Made by a program: the position numbers and the translations under genes. This document shows positions 38,810 to 47,516 of a stretch of 64,000 nt of DNA, piece after piece. This DNA comes from Pseudomonas sp. LRP2-20. Its GTDB lineage: Bacteria > Pseudomonadota > Gammaproteobacteria > Pseudomonadales > Pseudomonadaceae. The stretch is from positions 4,284,001-4,348,000 of the forward strand of contig NZ_AP025944.1 in the NCBI RefSeq assembly GCF_024349685.1. Reading direction: 5' to 3'. Each line of letters starts with the position of its first letter. Within the stretch, counting starts at the first letter, position 1. The notes below the pieces were generated by a model. It searched no databases, was not told where the DNA came from, and worked only from the letters and a program-made list of their open reading frames with translations.

Positions 38810-39835
38810 TCAGGCCTTGGGCATTGCCGCGATCGCATCCACCGCTTCACGGATCAGCGCTGGCCCCTTGTAGATGAAGCCCGAGTAGATCTGCACCAGG
38901 CTGGCCCCAGCGGCGATTTTCTCTGCCGCATGCCGGCCTTCGGTAATACCCCCGGCGGCGATGATCGGCAGCTTGCCACCGAGCTCGCTGGCCAGCACCT
39001 TGACGATATGGGTGCTCTTCTCCAGTACTGGCGCACCCGACAGGCCACCGGCCTCGCCACCATGCTCCAGCCCTTCGACGCCATCGCGGCCCAGGGTGGT
39101 GTTGGTGGCAATCACCGCATCCATACCCGACTCCATCAGCGCCGCGGCCACCAGCGCGGTTTCTTCGTCGCTCATGTCCGGCGCAATCTTGATAGCCAGC
39201 GGCACGCGCTTGCCATGCTCGGTGGCCAGCTGCTCACGGCGCTCGGCCAGGGCATCGAGCAGCTGCTTGAGCGAGTCGCCGAACTGCAGGCTACGCAGGC
39301 CAGGGGTGTTCGGCGAGCTGACGTTGACGGTGATGTAGCTGGCTTCGGTATACACCTTGTTCAGGCAGATCAGGTAGTCATCGACCGCACGCTCGACCGG
39401 GGTATCGAAATTCTTGCCGATGTTGATCCCCAACACGCCGTTGTAGCGCGAAGCACGCACGCGTTCGAGCAGGTTATCGACGCCCAGGTTGTTGAAGCCC
39501 ATGCGGTTGATGATCGCCGTCGCCTGCGGCAGGCGGAACAACCGCGGCTTGGGGTTGCCCGGCTGCGGACGCGGGGTCACGGTGCCGATCTCGACGAAGC
39601 CGAAGCCCAGCTGGGCAAAGCCGTCGATGGCCGCGCCGTTCTTGTCCAGGCCCGCCGCCAGCCCCACCGGGTTGGCGAAGTTCAAGCCCATCACGGTCAC
39701 CGGCAGTGCGGCCGGCTGCTTGCACAGCACACCGTTGAGCCCAAGCCGGCCACCGGCGCCGATCAGGTCCAGGGACAGGTCATGGGAGGTTTCCGGGGAA
39801 AGCTTGAACAGCAGCTGGCGGGCCAGGGTATACAT
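38810..39835 (-). CDS. pyrD: Dihydroorotate dehydrogenase (quinone), class 2
   Basis: A 341-residue FMN enzyme oxidising dihydroorotate to orotate with quinone, in pyrimidine synthesis. N-terminal membrane-associating helix [25 protein letters not shown]/substrate blocks [40 protein letters not shown] (catalytic Ser) and [18 protein letters not shown]. Convergent with rmf; divergent from nasS. Confidence 0.96.
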   Translation of the reverse strand: MYTLARQLLFKLSPETSHDLSLDLIGAGGRLGLNGVLCKQPAALPVTVMGLNFANPVGLAAGLDKNGAAIDGFAQLGFGFVEIGTVTPRPQPGNPKPRLFRLPQATAIINRMGFNNLGVDNLLERVRASRYNGVLGINIGKNFDTPVERAVDDYLICLNKVYTEASYITVNVSSPNTPGLRSLQFGDSLKQLLDALAERREQLATEHGKRVPLAIKIAPDMSDEETALVAAALMESGMDAVIATNTTLGRDGVEGLEHGGEAGGLSGAPVLEKSTHIVKVLASELGGKLPIIAAGGITEGRHAAEKIAAGASLVQIYSGFIYKGPALIREAVDAIAAMPKA

Positions 39836-39902
39836 GGGCGGGCAAGGCTCGGGGTGAGTGAGGCAGCGATTATAGCCAGCGCGCGCCCGGCATGACAGGG
39901 GC

Positions 39903-39919
39903 TTGGCACATGGGTTGCT
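39903..39919 (+). promoter_or_regulatory. Sigma-54 promoter of nasST
   Basis: TTGGCACATGGGTTGCT: TGGCAC, five bases, TTGCT, with the GG and GC exactly 10 bases apart as sigma-54 requires. Starts transcription near 39930, 33 bases before the nasS start. Implies NtrC (or similar) activation under nitrogen limitation. Confidence 0.85.
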
Positions 39920-39962
39920 ACTTCCCTTGCCTACAGCCTATTCAGTACGGGCGAGGACCTTC

Positions 39963-41165
39963 GTGAATACAGCACCTCTAGCCTGGGTAAACGGCAGCGA
40001 CGCGCCGGAAAAACCCAGCCTCAACATCGGCTACATGGCCCTGACCGATTGCGCCTCGGTGGTGGTCGCCGCCACCCAGGGCTTCGCCCAGCAACACGGC
40101 CTGACCCTCAACCTCAAGCGCCAGGGCTCCTGGGCCGGCTTGCGCGACAAGCTGGCCAGCGGCGAACTGGACGCCGCCCATTGCCTCTACGGCCTGGTCT
40201 ACGCCGTGCACCTGGGCATCGGTGGTGTGCCGGCCAGCGACATGGCGGTACTCATGGGGCTGAACCAGAATGCCCAGGCCATCAACCTGTCGCCGGCCCT
40301 GCAGCGCCAAGGCGTGACCAGCCCTGAAGCACTGGCCCAACGGGTGCACCAGCATGGCGCGCGACTGACCTTCGCCCAGACCTTCCCCACCGGCACCCAC
40401 GCCATGTGGCTGTATTACTGGCTGGCCAGCCAAGGCATCCACCCGTTGCACGACGTCACCAGCGTGGTGGTGCCACCGGCCCAGATGGCGGCGCATATCC
40501 AGGCCGGGCGCATCGACGGCTTCTGCGTCGGCGAACCTTGGGCCGCTGCCGCCGTCAGCCAAGGCCAGGGCTTCACCCTGGCCACCAGCCAGTCGATCTG
40601 GCCCGACCACCCGGAAAAGGTACTGGCCAGCGCCCGCGCCTTTGTCGAGCACTACCCCAACAGCGCACGCGCGCTGGTCAAGGCGGTGCTCGCTGCCAGC
40701 CGGTTTATCGAACACAGCCCTGAGAACCTGCGCAGCACCGCGCAGTTGCTCAGCGGCAGCGCCTACCTCGACACGCCCCTCGAGAACATCGAGCCGCGCC
40801 TGCAGGGTGATTATCAGGACGGCCTGGGCAACGCCTGGCACGATCGGCATGCCCTGCGCCTGTTCGACCAGGGCCGCGCCAACCTGCCATACCTGTCGGA
40901 TGGCATGTGGTTCATGACCCAGTTCCGCCGCTGGGGCCTGCTGCGCGACGACCCTGACTACCTCGGCGTGGCTCGCCAGGTGCAGCAATTGCAGTTGTAC
41001 AGCGAGGCCGCCGGCGCACTTGGCGTGCCCTGCCCCGAGTCAGCCATGCGCAGCAGCCTGCTGATCGATGGCACGCGCTGGGACGGCACTGATCCGTATG
41101 CCTACGCCCGCAGTTTCCGCCTGCACGCCTTGGGCGATACGCCCGATGCCCGAGTCGGTCTGTGA
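39963..41165 (+). CDS. nasS: NasS-like nitrate/nitrite sensor (CmpA/NrtA family)
   Basis: A 400-residue periplasmic-binding-protein fold lacking a signal peptide, as expected for NasS, which binds nitrate in the cytoplasm and releases NasT. Family blocks: LNIGYMALTDCASVVVAATQGFA, LKRQGSWAGLRDKLASGELDAAHCLYG and RIDGFCVGEPWAAAA. The GTG at 39963 has GAGG six bases upstream; the frame is open up to the sigma-54 promoter at 39903, which excludes the longer start. The nasT start lies 11 bp after its stop. Confidence 0.92.
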   Translation: MNTAPLAWVNGSDAPEKPSLNIGYMALTDCASVVVAATQGFAQQHGLTLNLKRQGSWAGLRDKLASGELDAAHCLYGLVYAVHLGIGGVPASDMAVLMGLNQNAQAINLSPALQRQGVTSPEALAQRVHQHGARLTFAQTFPTGTHAMWLYYWLASQGIHPLHDVTSVVVPPAQMAAHIQAGRIDGFCVGEPWAAAAVSQGQGFTLATSQSIWPDHPEKVLASARAFVEHYPNSARALVKAVLAASRFIEHSPENLRSTAQLLSGSAYLDTPLENIEPRLQGDYQDGLGNAWHDRHALRLFDQGRANLPYLSDGMWFMTQFRRWGLLRDDPDYLGVARQVQQLQLYSEAAGALGVPCPESAMRSSLLIDGTRWDGTDPYAYARSFRLHALGDTPDARVGL

Positions 41166-41176
41166 GGGCCATCACC

Positions 41177-41752
41177 ATGCTGCGCATCCTGCTGATCGAC
41201 GATACCCGGAACAAGCTTGGCCGCCTCAAGGCGGCATTGCGCGAAGCGGGCTTCGAGGTGATCGAGGCGCCAGACTTGACCATTGACCTGCCCGCCTGCG
41301 TCGAAACGGTGCGCCCGGACGTCGTGCTGATCGATACCGACTCACCCGACCGCGACGTCATGGAACAGGTGGTGCTGGTCAGCCGCGACCAGCCACGACC
41401 AATCGTGCTGTTCACCGACGAACATGACCCGGCGGTGATGCGCCAGGCGATCCAGGCCGGGGTCAGCGCCTACATCGTCGAAGGCATTCATGCCGCGCGG
41501 CTGCAGCCGATTCTCGATGTGGCCATGGCCCGCTTCGAGAGTGACCAGGCCCTCAAGGCCCAGCTGCTGGCGCGCGACCAGCAACTGGCCGAGCGCAAGC
41601 GCATCGAACAGGCCAAGGGGCTGCTGATGAAGATGAAGGACTGCAACGAGGAACAGGCCTACACCCTGATGCGCCGGCAGGCCATGAGCCGGCAGCAGAA
41701 GCTCATCCAGGTGGCCGAGCAGATCATTGCCATGCATGAAATGCTCGGCTGA
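41177..41752 (+). CDS. nasT: NasT-type ANTAR antiterminator
   Basis: A 191-residue protein: a receiver-like domain (1-120, LIDDTRNKLG, LIDTDSPDRD) whose usual Lys is replaced (SAYIVEG), then a coiled linker and an ANTAR RNA-binding domain (RKRIEQAKGLLMKMKDCNEEQAYTLMRRQAMSRQQKLIQVAEQII). Released from NasS by nitrate, it binds two-hairpin leaders and prevents termination. The target can be read just downstream. ATG at 41177; a GTG five codons earlier overlaps the nasS stop and is also possible. Confidence 0.93.
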   Translation: MLRILLIDDTRNKLGRLKAALREAGFEVIEAPDLTIDLPACVETVRPDVVLIDTDSPDRDVMEQVVLVSRDQPRPIVLFTDEHDPAVMRQAIQAGVSAYIVEGIHAARLQPILDVAMARFESDQALKAQLLARDQQLAERKRIEQAKGLLMKMKDCNEEQAYTLMRRQAMSRQQKLIQVAEQIIAMHEMLG

Positions 41753-41802
41753 CGCGGCGCCCGTTGCGCAGCCGCGAAAAGGCTGGCACACGCGATAAAA
41801 GT

Positions 41803-41818
41803 TGGCCCAGCTCTTGCT
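41803..41818 (+). promoter_or_regulatory. Sigma-54 promoter of the nasA operon
   Basis: TGGCCC-AGCTC-TTGCT: the GG/GC spacing is exactly 10 and the -12 TTGCT is perfect; one base departs from TGGCAC. Transcription would start near 41829, directly before the ANTAR leader. Confidence 0.75.
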
Positions 41819-41828
41819 GAAGAAATTC

Positions 41829-41921
41829 CACCGGTAGCCAACGGCGGTTGCCTCATAAAACTCCCGACAAAGACGTCGCTCTCCCCTCCACGCCAGTGGA
41901 CCGGGTAGCGGCGTCTTTTTC
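41829..41921 (+). promoter_or_regulatory. ANTAR-controlled leader (P1-P2 antiterminator and terminator) of nasA
   Basis: P1 is GGTAGCC-AACGGC-GGTTGCC (41833-41852); P2 is CGAC-AAAGAC-GTCG (41865-41878). Both have six-base loops with A at 1 and G at 4, the ANTAR rule, with a 12-base linker. P2 overlaps the 5' strand of the terminator (41871-41880), so the two folds exclude each other. NasT binding P1-P2 should allow read-through into nasA. Confidence 0.82.
41871..41920 (+). terminator. Attenuator terminator of nasA leader
   Basis: AGACGTCGCT (41871-41880) pairs with AGCGGCGTCT (41907-41916), one G-U pair, around an inner hairpin TCCAC-GCCA-GTGGA; TTTTT follows. It ends 33 bases before the nasA start. 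Confidence 0.88.
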
Positions 41922-41952
41922 GTTTCCGTTGCATAGCCCAGTGAGGTGTTCG

Positions 41953-43164
41953 ATGAGTACCAGCTTCTGGAAATCCGGGCATGTGCCCACGCTGTTCGCC
42001 GCGTTCCTGTATTTCGACCTGAGCTTCATGGTCTGGTACCTGCTTGGCCCGCTGGCAGTACAGATCGCCGCCGACCTGCAACTGAGCGCCCAGCAACGCG
42101 GCCTGATGGTGGCCACGCCGATTCTCGCCGGTGCGGTGCTGCGCTTCGTCATGGGTGTGCTGGTCGACCGCCTTTCGCCGAAAACCGCCGGCCTGATCGG
42201 CCAGGTGATCGTCATCGTCGCCCTCGCCGGCGCCTGGTACCTGGGCGTGCACAGCTATGAGCAGGCCCTGCTGTTGGGCGTGTTCCTCGGTGTTGCCGGC
42301 GCTTCGTTCGCCGTGTCGCTGCCGCTGGCCTCGCAGTGGTATCCGCCGCAGCACCAAGGCAAGGCCATGGGCATCGCCGGGGCGGGCAACTCCGGTACGG
42401 TGTTCGCCGCACTGCTGGCCCCGGTGCTGGCCGCCGGGTTTGGCTGGAACAATGTGTTCGGCTTTGCCGTGCTGCCACTGCTGCTGGCCCTGACGCTGTT
42501 CGCCCTGCTCGCCCGCAACGCCCCACAACGGCCCAAACCCAAGGCGGCAGCCGACTACCTGAAAGCCCTGGGCGACCGTGACAGCTGGTGGTTCATGTTC
42601 TTCTACAGCGTCACCTTCGGTGGCTTCATCGGCCTGGCCAGCGCCCTGCCCGGCTACTTCAGCGACCAGTACGCCCTGAGCCCGGTCACCGCCGGCTACT
42701 ACACCGCGGCCTGCGTGTTCGCCGGCAGCCTGATGCGCCCGTTGGGTGGCGCTTTGGCCGATCGTTTCGGCGGCATCCGCACCCTGCTCGGCATGTACAG
42801 CGTGGCCGCCATCTGCATCGCCGCGGTCGGCTTCAACCTGCCGAGCGCCGCAGCGGCCCTGGCGTTGTTCGTCAGTGCCATGCTCGGCCTCGGCGCTGGC
42901 AACGGCGCAGTGTTCCAGCTGGTGCCGCAACGCTTCCGCCAGGAGATCGGCGTGATGACCGGGCTGATCGGCATGGCCGGTGGCACCGGCGGCTTCCTGC
43001 TGGCAGCGGGCCTCGGCGCCATCAAGCAGCACAGCGGCGACTATCAGCTGGGCCTGTGGCTGTTCGCCAGCCTTGGCCTGCTCGCCTGGTTCGGCCTGCA
43101 CGGGGTCAAGCAACGCTGGCGCACCACCTGGGGCTCGGCAGCGGTTACCGCGGCACGGGTCTGA
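41953..43164 (+). CDS. nasA: Nitrate/nitrite MFS transporter
   Basis: A 403-residue twelve-helix MFS protein of NarK/NasA type, importing nitrate for assimilation. Nitrate-porter blocks: FDLSFMVWYLLGPLAVQIAADLQLS at the first helix, GAVLRFVMGVLVDR, IAGAGNSGTVFAALLAP (first G-rich nitrate signature) and GLGAGNGAVFQLVPQRFRQEIG (second). The ATG at 41953 follows the attenuator; an earlier in-frame start lies inside the leader and is rejected. Operon continues into the kinase gene (9-bp gap). Confidence 0.94.
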   Translation: MSTSFWKSGHVPTLFAAFLYFDLSFMVWYLLGPLAVQIAADLQLSAQQRGLMVATPILAGAVLRFVMGVLVDRLSPKTAGLIGQVIVIVALAGAWYLGVHSYEQALLLGVFLGVAGASFAVSLPLASQWYPPQHQGKAMGIAGAGNSGTVFAALLAPVLAAGFGWNNVFGFAVLPLLLALTLFALLARNAPQRPKPKAAADYLKALGDRDSWWFMFFYSVTFGGFIGLASALPGYFSDQYALSPVTAGYYTAACVFAGSLMRPLGGALADRFGGIRTLLGMYSVAAICIAAVGFNLPSAAAALALFVSAMLGLGAGNGAVFQLVPQRFRQEIGVMTGLIGMAGGTGGFLLAAGLGAIKQHSGDYQLGLWLFASLGLLAWFGLHGVKQRWRTTWGSAAVTAARV

Positions 43165-43173
43165 GGCGGCGCC

Positions 43174-44841
43174 ATGAGCCTGCAACTGAGCTTTGCCCAG
43201 GCCAGCGCCACCGGGCCACGCACGGAGAACCAGGACGCCCTGCGCCTGGTCACGCCGGCGCCGGAGCTGGCCGCCAGCAAGGGTTACCTGTTCGCCCTCG
43301 CCGATGGCGTCAGCCAATGCGCCGACGGCGGCCTGGCTGCCCGTGCCAGCTTGCAGGCACTGGCCATGGACTATTACGCCACGCCCGCCACCTGGGGCGT
43401 GGCCCAGGCCCTTGACCGCCTGCTGCTGGCACAGAACCGCTGGTTGCGCGCCCAGGGCAGCCAGCCCCTGCTCACCACACTGAGCGCCCTGGTACTGCGC
43501 GGGCGCCGCTTCACCCTGGCGCACGTGGGCGACTGTCGGGCCTATCGCTGGCATGCCGGGCGCCTGCAGTGCCTGAGCCAAGACCACGTCTGGGACCAGC
43601 CCGGCATGCAACACGTGCTAAAGCGCGCGCTGGGCCTGGACCAGCATCTGCTGGTCGACTACCTGGACGGCGAACTGCAGGCCGGTGAATGCTACCTGCT
43701 GCTCAGCGACGGCGTATGGGCCAGCCTTGGCGACCAGCACATCCAGGCCGTGCTGCGCGAACAGCCCGACCTGCAGTCGGCCGCCGACACACTGGTTGCC
43801 AGCGCCCACCACAACGGCAGCCAGGACAATGCCAGCGCCTTGCTGGTTAGGGTGGACCAGCTGGGCACGGCCAACCTCGGCGACACCTTGGTGCAACTGC
43901 AGCAATGGCCATTACCGGGCCCGCTACGCGAAGGCCAGCTGCTCGATGGCTGGCAGGTCGAAACGTGCCTGGCGCATAGCCGCCAGTCACTGCTCTATCG
44001 TGTGCACGATGCCCAGGGCCAGCCATGGCTGCTGAAGACCTTGCCCGAGGACCGCGAACAGGAACCCGGCGCCGCACAAGGCCTGCTGCTGGAGGAATGG
44101 TTCCTGCGCCGGGTCGCAGGCCGCCACTTCCCTGAGCTGCACGCCGCCAGCCAGCGTCAGCACCTGTACTACGTGATGCGCGAACACAGCGGCAAGACCC
44201 TCGCGGCACACGTTGCCGAACAGGGCCCGCTGGCGCTGGCGCAGTGGATGGAAGTCGCCCGCCAGCTGCTCCAAGCGGTCGGCGTACTGCACCGGCGCAA
44301 CCTGCTGCACCGGGACATCAAGCCCGACAACCTGCACCTGGGTGATGACGGCCAGCTGCGCCTGCTGGACTTCGGTCTGGCATACTGCCCCGGCCTTTCC
44401 CAGGAGCCGCTGCACGAGCTGCCCGGCACGCCTTCGTTCATTGCCCCGGAAGCCTTTGAGGGCCAGCCGCCGAGCCCGCGCCAGGACCTGTACGCGGTCG
44501 GCGTCACGCTCTATCTGCTGCTGACCGGGCACTACCCCTACGGCGAGATCGAGGCCTTCCAGCGCCCACGCTTCGGCCAGCCGGTCAATGCATCCCGCTA
44601 TCGCCCCGACCTGCCCGAATGGCTGCAGCACAACCTGCTGCAAGCCGTGGCAACAGACCCGGCGCAACGCTTTGAAACCGCCGAACAGTGGCTACTGCTG
44701 CTCGAGCGCGGTGACCGTCAGGAACTGCCCAGCCGCCCGCGCCCGCTGCTCGAACGCGAGCCGCTGAAGGTCTGGCGGACCCTGGCCCTGCTGTCTCTGC
44801 TGTTCAACCTGATGCTGCTGTTTGCCCTGCTCAAGGGTTGA
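43174..44841 (+). CDS. PP2C phosphatase - Ser/Thr protein kinase fusion, membrane-tethered
   Basis: A 555-residue fusion of opposing enzymes. PP2C-type phosphatase at residues 1-235: GPRTENQDALRL, LADGVSQCADGGLAA, HVGDCRAYRW and SQDNASALLV supply the metal Asp residues. Hanks-type kinase at about 265-515: Lys in WLLKTLPED (287), LLHRDIKPDNLHL, LDFGLAY and FIAPEAFEG. A single C-terminal helix (ALLSLLFNLMLLFALLKG) anchors it. It lies between nasA and cobA in the nitrate operon; its target is unknown, but regulation of nitrate uptake or reductase is a fair guess. The glycine-rich loop is weak. Confidence 0.92.
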   Translation: MSLQLSFAQASATGPRTENQDALRLVTPAPELAASKGYLFALADGVSQCADGGLAARASLQALAMDYYATPATWGVAQALDRLLLAQNRWLRAQGSQPLLTTLSALVLRGRRFTLAHVGDCRAYRWHAGRLQCLSQDHVWDQPGMQHVLKRALGLDQHLLVDYLDGELQAGECYLLLSDGVWASLGDQHIQAVLREQPDLQSAADTLVASAHHNGSQDNASALLVRVDQLGTANLGDTLVQLQQWPLPGPLREGQLLDGWQVETCLAHSRQSLLYRVHDAQGQPWLLKTLPEDREQEPGAAQGLLLEEWFLRRVAGRHFPELHAASQRQHLYYVMREHSGKTLAAHVAEQGPLALAQWMEVARQLLQAVGVLHRRNLLHRDIKPDNLHLGDDGQLRLLDFGLAYCPGLSQEPLHELPGTPSFIAPEAFEGQPPSPRQDLYAVGVTLYLLLTGHYPYGEIEAFQRPRFGQPVNASRYRPDLPEWLQHNLLQAVATDPAQRFETAEQWLLLLERGDRQELPSRPRPLLEREPLKVWRTLALLSLLFNLMLLFALLKG

Positions 44842-44868
44842 GCGCACCTTGTCCATGAGGAAACGTTT

Positions 44869-45609
44869 ATGAATGCAAAAGTATGGCTGGTCGGTGCCGG
44901 CCCTGGCGATCCTGAACTGCTCACGCTCAAGGCCGTGCGCGCGCTGCAACAGGCCGAGGTGGTGATGATCGACGATCTGGTCAACCCCGCCATACTGGAG
45001 CATTGCCCGCAAGCCAGGGTAATTGCCGTTGGCAAGCGCGGCGGTTGTCGTTCCACGCCCCAGGCCTTCATCCAGCGCCTGATGCTGCGTCATGCACGGC
45101 AGGGGCGTTGTGTGGTCAGGCTCAAGGGCGGTGACCCGTGCATCTTTGGCCGTGGCGGCGAGGAGGCACTGTGGCTGCAGGGCCACGGTATCGACGTGGA
45201 GTTGGTCAACGGCATAACCGCAGGTTTGGCCGGTGCCACCCAGTGCGGAATCTCGCTGACCTCGCGTGGCGTCAGCCGTGGGGTGACGCTGGTGACCGCA
45301 CACACCCAGGATGACAGCGAGCTGAACTGGGCAGCACTGGCACAGGGCGGCACGACGTTGGTGGTGTACATGGGGGTGGCGCGCCTGGAGCAGATCCGCC
45401 GCGGGCTGTTGGAGGGTGGCATGTTGCCGGGGATGCCGGTGGCGATGATAGAAAATGCATCGTTGCCGGAGCAGCGGGAATGCCGCAGCGATGTGTCGGG
45501 GATGGTCGAGGATGCCCGGGTATTCGGGCTGTGCAGCCCGGCAATCCTGGTAATCGGCGAGGTGGTAGGGGAGCAGGTGATTCAGGAATGGATAGCAGAG
45601 GCCGGGTAA
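44869..45609 (+). CDS. cobA: Uroporphyrinogen-III C-methyltransferase
   Basis: A 246-residue SUMT that makes precorrin-2, precursor of the siroheme needed by nitrite and sulfite reductases. Signatures: VWLVGAGPGDPELLTLKAVRAL at the start, VVRLKGGDPCIFGRGGEEALWL, and NGITAGLAGATQCGISLTSRG. It has no CysG oxidase/ferrochelatase part. GAGGAA lies 8 bases before the ATG; last gene of the nas operon, 27 bp after the kinase. Confidence 0.95.
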   Translation: MNAKVWLVGAGPGDPELLTLKAVRALQQAEVVMIDDLVNPAILEHCPQARVIAVGKRGGCRSTPQAFIQRLMLRHARQGRCVVRLKGGDPCIFGRGGEEALWLQGHGIDVELVNGITAGLAGATQCGISLTSRGVSRGVTLVTAHTQDDSELNWAALAQGGTTLVVYMGVARLEQIRRGLLEGGMLPGMPVAMIENASLPEQRECRSDVSGMVEDARVFGLCSPAILVIGEVVGEQVIQEWIAEAG

Positions 45610-45643
45610 TGCCCGGCACAGGCAATAGAAATTCCAGGCAAAG

Positions 45644-45669
45644 AAAAACCCGGCCGAGGCCGGGTTTTT
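45644..45669. terminator. Bidirectional intrinsic terminator (cobA / oprF)
   Basis: AAAAACCCGGC, short loop, GCCGGGTTTTT between convergent cobA and oprF. Confidence 0.93.
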
Positions 45670-45688
45670 CATGGAAGCTTCAAACCAA

Positions 45689-46726
45689 TTACTTGGCCTG
45701 GGCTTCTACCTGAGCTTCAACGCGACGGTTGATAGCGCGGCCTTCTTCGGTGGCGTTGTCGGCAACCGGACGGGTTTCGCCGTAGCCAACCGAGTCAACA
45801 CGGCTAGCTTCTACGCCGTACTGCTGGGTCAGGACCTGCTTGACAGCGTTGGCACGACGCTCGGACAGCTTCTGGTTGTAAGCGTCTGGGCCGACGGAGT
45901 CAGTGTGACCTTCAACCACGGTGGTGGTCTGTGGGTACTGCTTCATGAAGTCAGCCAGGTTCTTGATGTCGCCGTAGCTGTTTGGCTTGACGACCGACTT
46001 GTCGAAGTCGAACTTGACGTCCAGCTCAACGCGAACGACTTCGGCAACAGCCGGGCAGCCGTCAGCGTCAACGGTAACGTTGGCTGGGGTGTCTGGGCAC
46101 TTGTCGACGTTGTCGCAAACGCCGTCGTTGTCGGAGTCGGAGCAGACTTCAGCAACTGGAGCAGGAGCTGCAGCAACTTTGCCGCCGCTGCCACCGAAGT
46201 TCAGACCCACACCAACGGTCGGACCCCACTCGGTGTTGCCGTCGTCGATGTTGTACATGGCTTCTACGCCGGCACGGGCGAAGAACATGTCGGTGATGTA
46301 CCACTTGGCGCCAGCGCCAACGTTGGCGAAGGTGGAGTGGTCACGGCCGCCGCGAGTGGCCTGGCCCAGGCTCTCGTGAGCGAAACCAGCGGAAACGTAC
46401 GGACGCAGAGCGTCGCCGACGGTACCGAAGTGGTAGGTAGCGTCCAGCTTGGCCTTGGAACCTTTGATGTCCTTGTTGAAGACTTCGCCACGAGCGTTGT
46501 GAGTCTCGTTGTAGCCCAGGTCCAGGGATACGTCGTCAGTCAGGAAGTAACCCAGGCGAACACCAGGATTGGTGCCGTCGTTCTTGAAGTTACGCTCGCT
46601 GTCGTAGTACTGCTTGGTAACGTTACCTTCGATTTCGACTGCGCCCTGGCCTTGAGCCATAACGCCGAACGAAGTAGCAGCGACGAGCGAGCCAATGGCC
46701 AAGCCCAAGGTGTTTTTCAATTTCAT
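45689..46726 (-). CDS. oprF: Outer-membrane porin OprF
   Basis: A 345-residue OmpA-family protein. Signal peptide 1-24 (VMAQGQ). The N-terminal eight-strand beta-barrel spans about 25-185; a Pro/Ala hinge leads to a Cys-rich TSP3-like loop (CSDSDNDGVCDNVDKCPDTP); the C-terminal OmpA domain binds peptidoglycan (VVEGHTDSVGPDAYNQKLSERRA). It is the major structural porin. Strongly biased codon use fits high expression. Promoter in the 110-bp gap after sigX, in other pseudomonads partly SigX-driven. Confidence 0.98.
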   Translation of the reverse strand: MKLKNTLGLAIGSLVAATSFGVMAQGQGAVEIEGNVTKQYYDSERNFKNDGTNPGVRLGYFLTDDVSLDLGYNETHNARGEVFNKDIKGSKAKLDATYHFGTVGDALRPYVSAGFAHESLGQATRGGRDHSTFANVGAGAKWYITDMFFARAGVEAMYNIDDGNTEWGPTVGVGLNFGGSGGKVAAAPAPVAEVCSDSDNDGVCDNVDKCPDTPANVTVDADGCPAVAEVVRVELDVKFDFDKSVVKPNSYGDIKNLADFMKQYPQTTTVVEGHTDSVGPDAYNQKLSERRANAVKQVLTQQYGVEASRVDSVGYGETRPVADNATEEGRAINRRVEAQVEAQAK

Positions 46727-46836
46727 CCGTTAAATCCCCATCTGGTGATAGTTAAGCAGTCCCACCAACATCCGGGGGACAACTCGACGGCAAGTCTAGC
46801 AGAACTCGCCGATCCGTTAGAGATATTTACAAGGGA

Positions 46837-47427
46837 CTAAGTTTCATCCAGACCTGCAAATTTCTCACGAAGCTTGTCTAGCGCGCGCTTGTAGCGCATT
46901 TTCGTAGCGCTCAAGCCCATGTGCATGATATCGGCGATCTCCTGAAATTCCAGCTCAGCGACAAAGCGCAACACCAGAATTTCCCGATCGATCGGGTTCA
47001 CATGCACCAACCACTTGTCCAGCCCGCCTTTTTCTTCCGGCTTCGGTGCCTTTTCTTCGGACGCCTCTTCTACAGGGTCCAGGCTCAAGGCATCCATCAA
47101 CCGGCGTTTACGACGCTCCTTGCGGTACTGGGTAATGCATTCGTTGTAGGTAATGCTGTAGAGCCAGGTCTTGAACTTGGACTTGCCCTCGAAGTTCTTC
47201 AGACCGTACAGCACCTTCAGCATCACTTCCTGACAGACATCATCAGCGTCGCGATCGTTCCCCAGGTAACGCGCACAGACGTTGAACAGGGTCCGCTGGT
47301 AGCGCCGCATGAGTTCCTCATAGGCGCGGGTTACGTGATACAGCTCCTCATGCGAACGCGCCACCAACTCCTCGTCGGTGAGTTCGCGGGGGTCATAACG
47401 CATGGGCGGCGAATGAACTTTATTCAA
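46837..47427 (-). CDS. sigX: ECF sigma factor SigX
   Basis: A 196-residue ECF sigma factor. Region 2: RYQRTLFNVCARYLGNDRDADDVCQEVMLKVLYG and KFKTWLYSITYNECITQYRKER. Region 4: PIDREILVLRFVAELEFQEIADIMHMGLSATKMRYKRALDKL. No anti-sigma gene is adjacent; control is thought to come through membrane tension and CmpX. It directs transcription of oprF and of fatty-acid and envelope genes. Start ATG at 47427 matches the known SigX N-terminus MNK...RYDPREL. Confidence 0.97.
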   Translation of the reverse strand: MNKVHSPPMRYDPRELTDEELVARSHEELYHVTRAYEELMRRYQRTLFNVCARYLGNDRDADDVCQEVMLKVLYGLKNFEGKSKFKTWLYSITYNECITQYRKERRKRRLMDALSLDPVEEASEEKAPKPEEKGGLDKWLVHVNPIDREILVLRFVAELEFQEIADIMHMGLSATKMRYKRALDKLREKFAGLDET

Positions 47428-47516
47428 AACGGATCTGGCCGACAGTCAGGTCAATGTCGCCGCTCAGCCCCATGGGGCGATTTTCGCGGCGGCATACATT
47501 AACAGCTTTTGTGCGG

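Noticed and set aside
41756-41800. CAGCC-GCGAAAA-GGCTG hairpin as the ANTAR P1 stem
   Set aside because: Its loop has 7 bases without the A1/G4 pattern and it lies upstream of the predicted transcript start.
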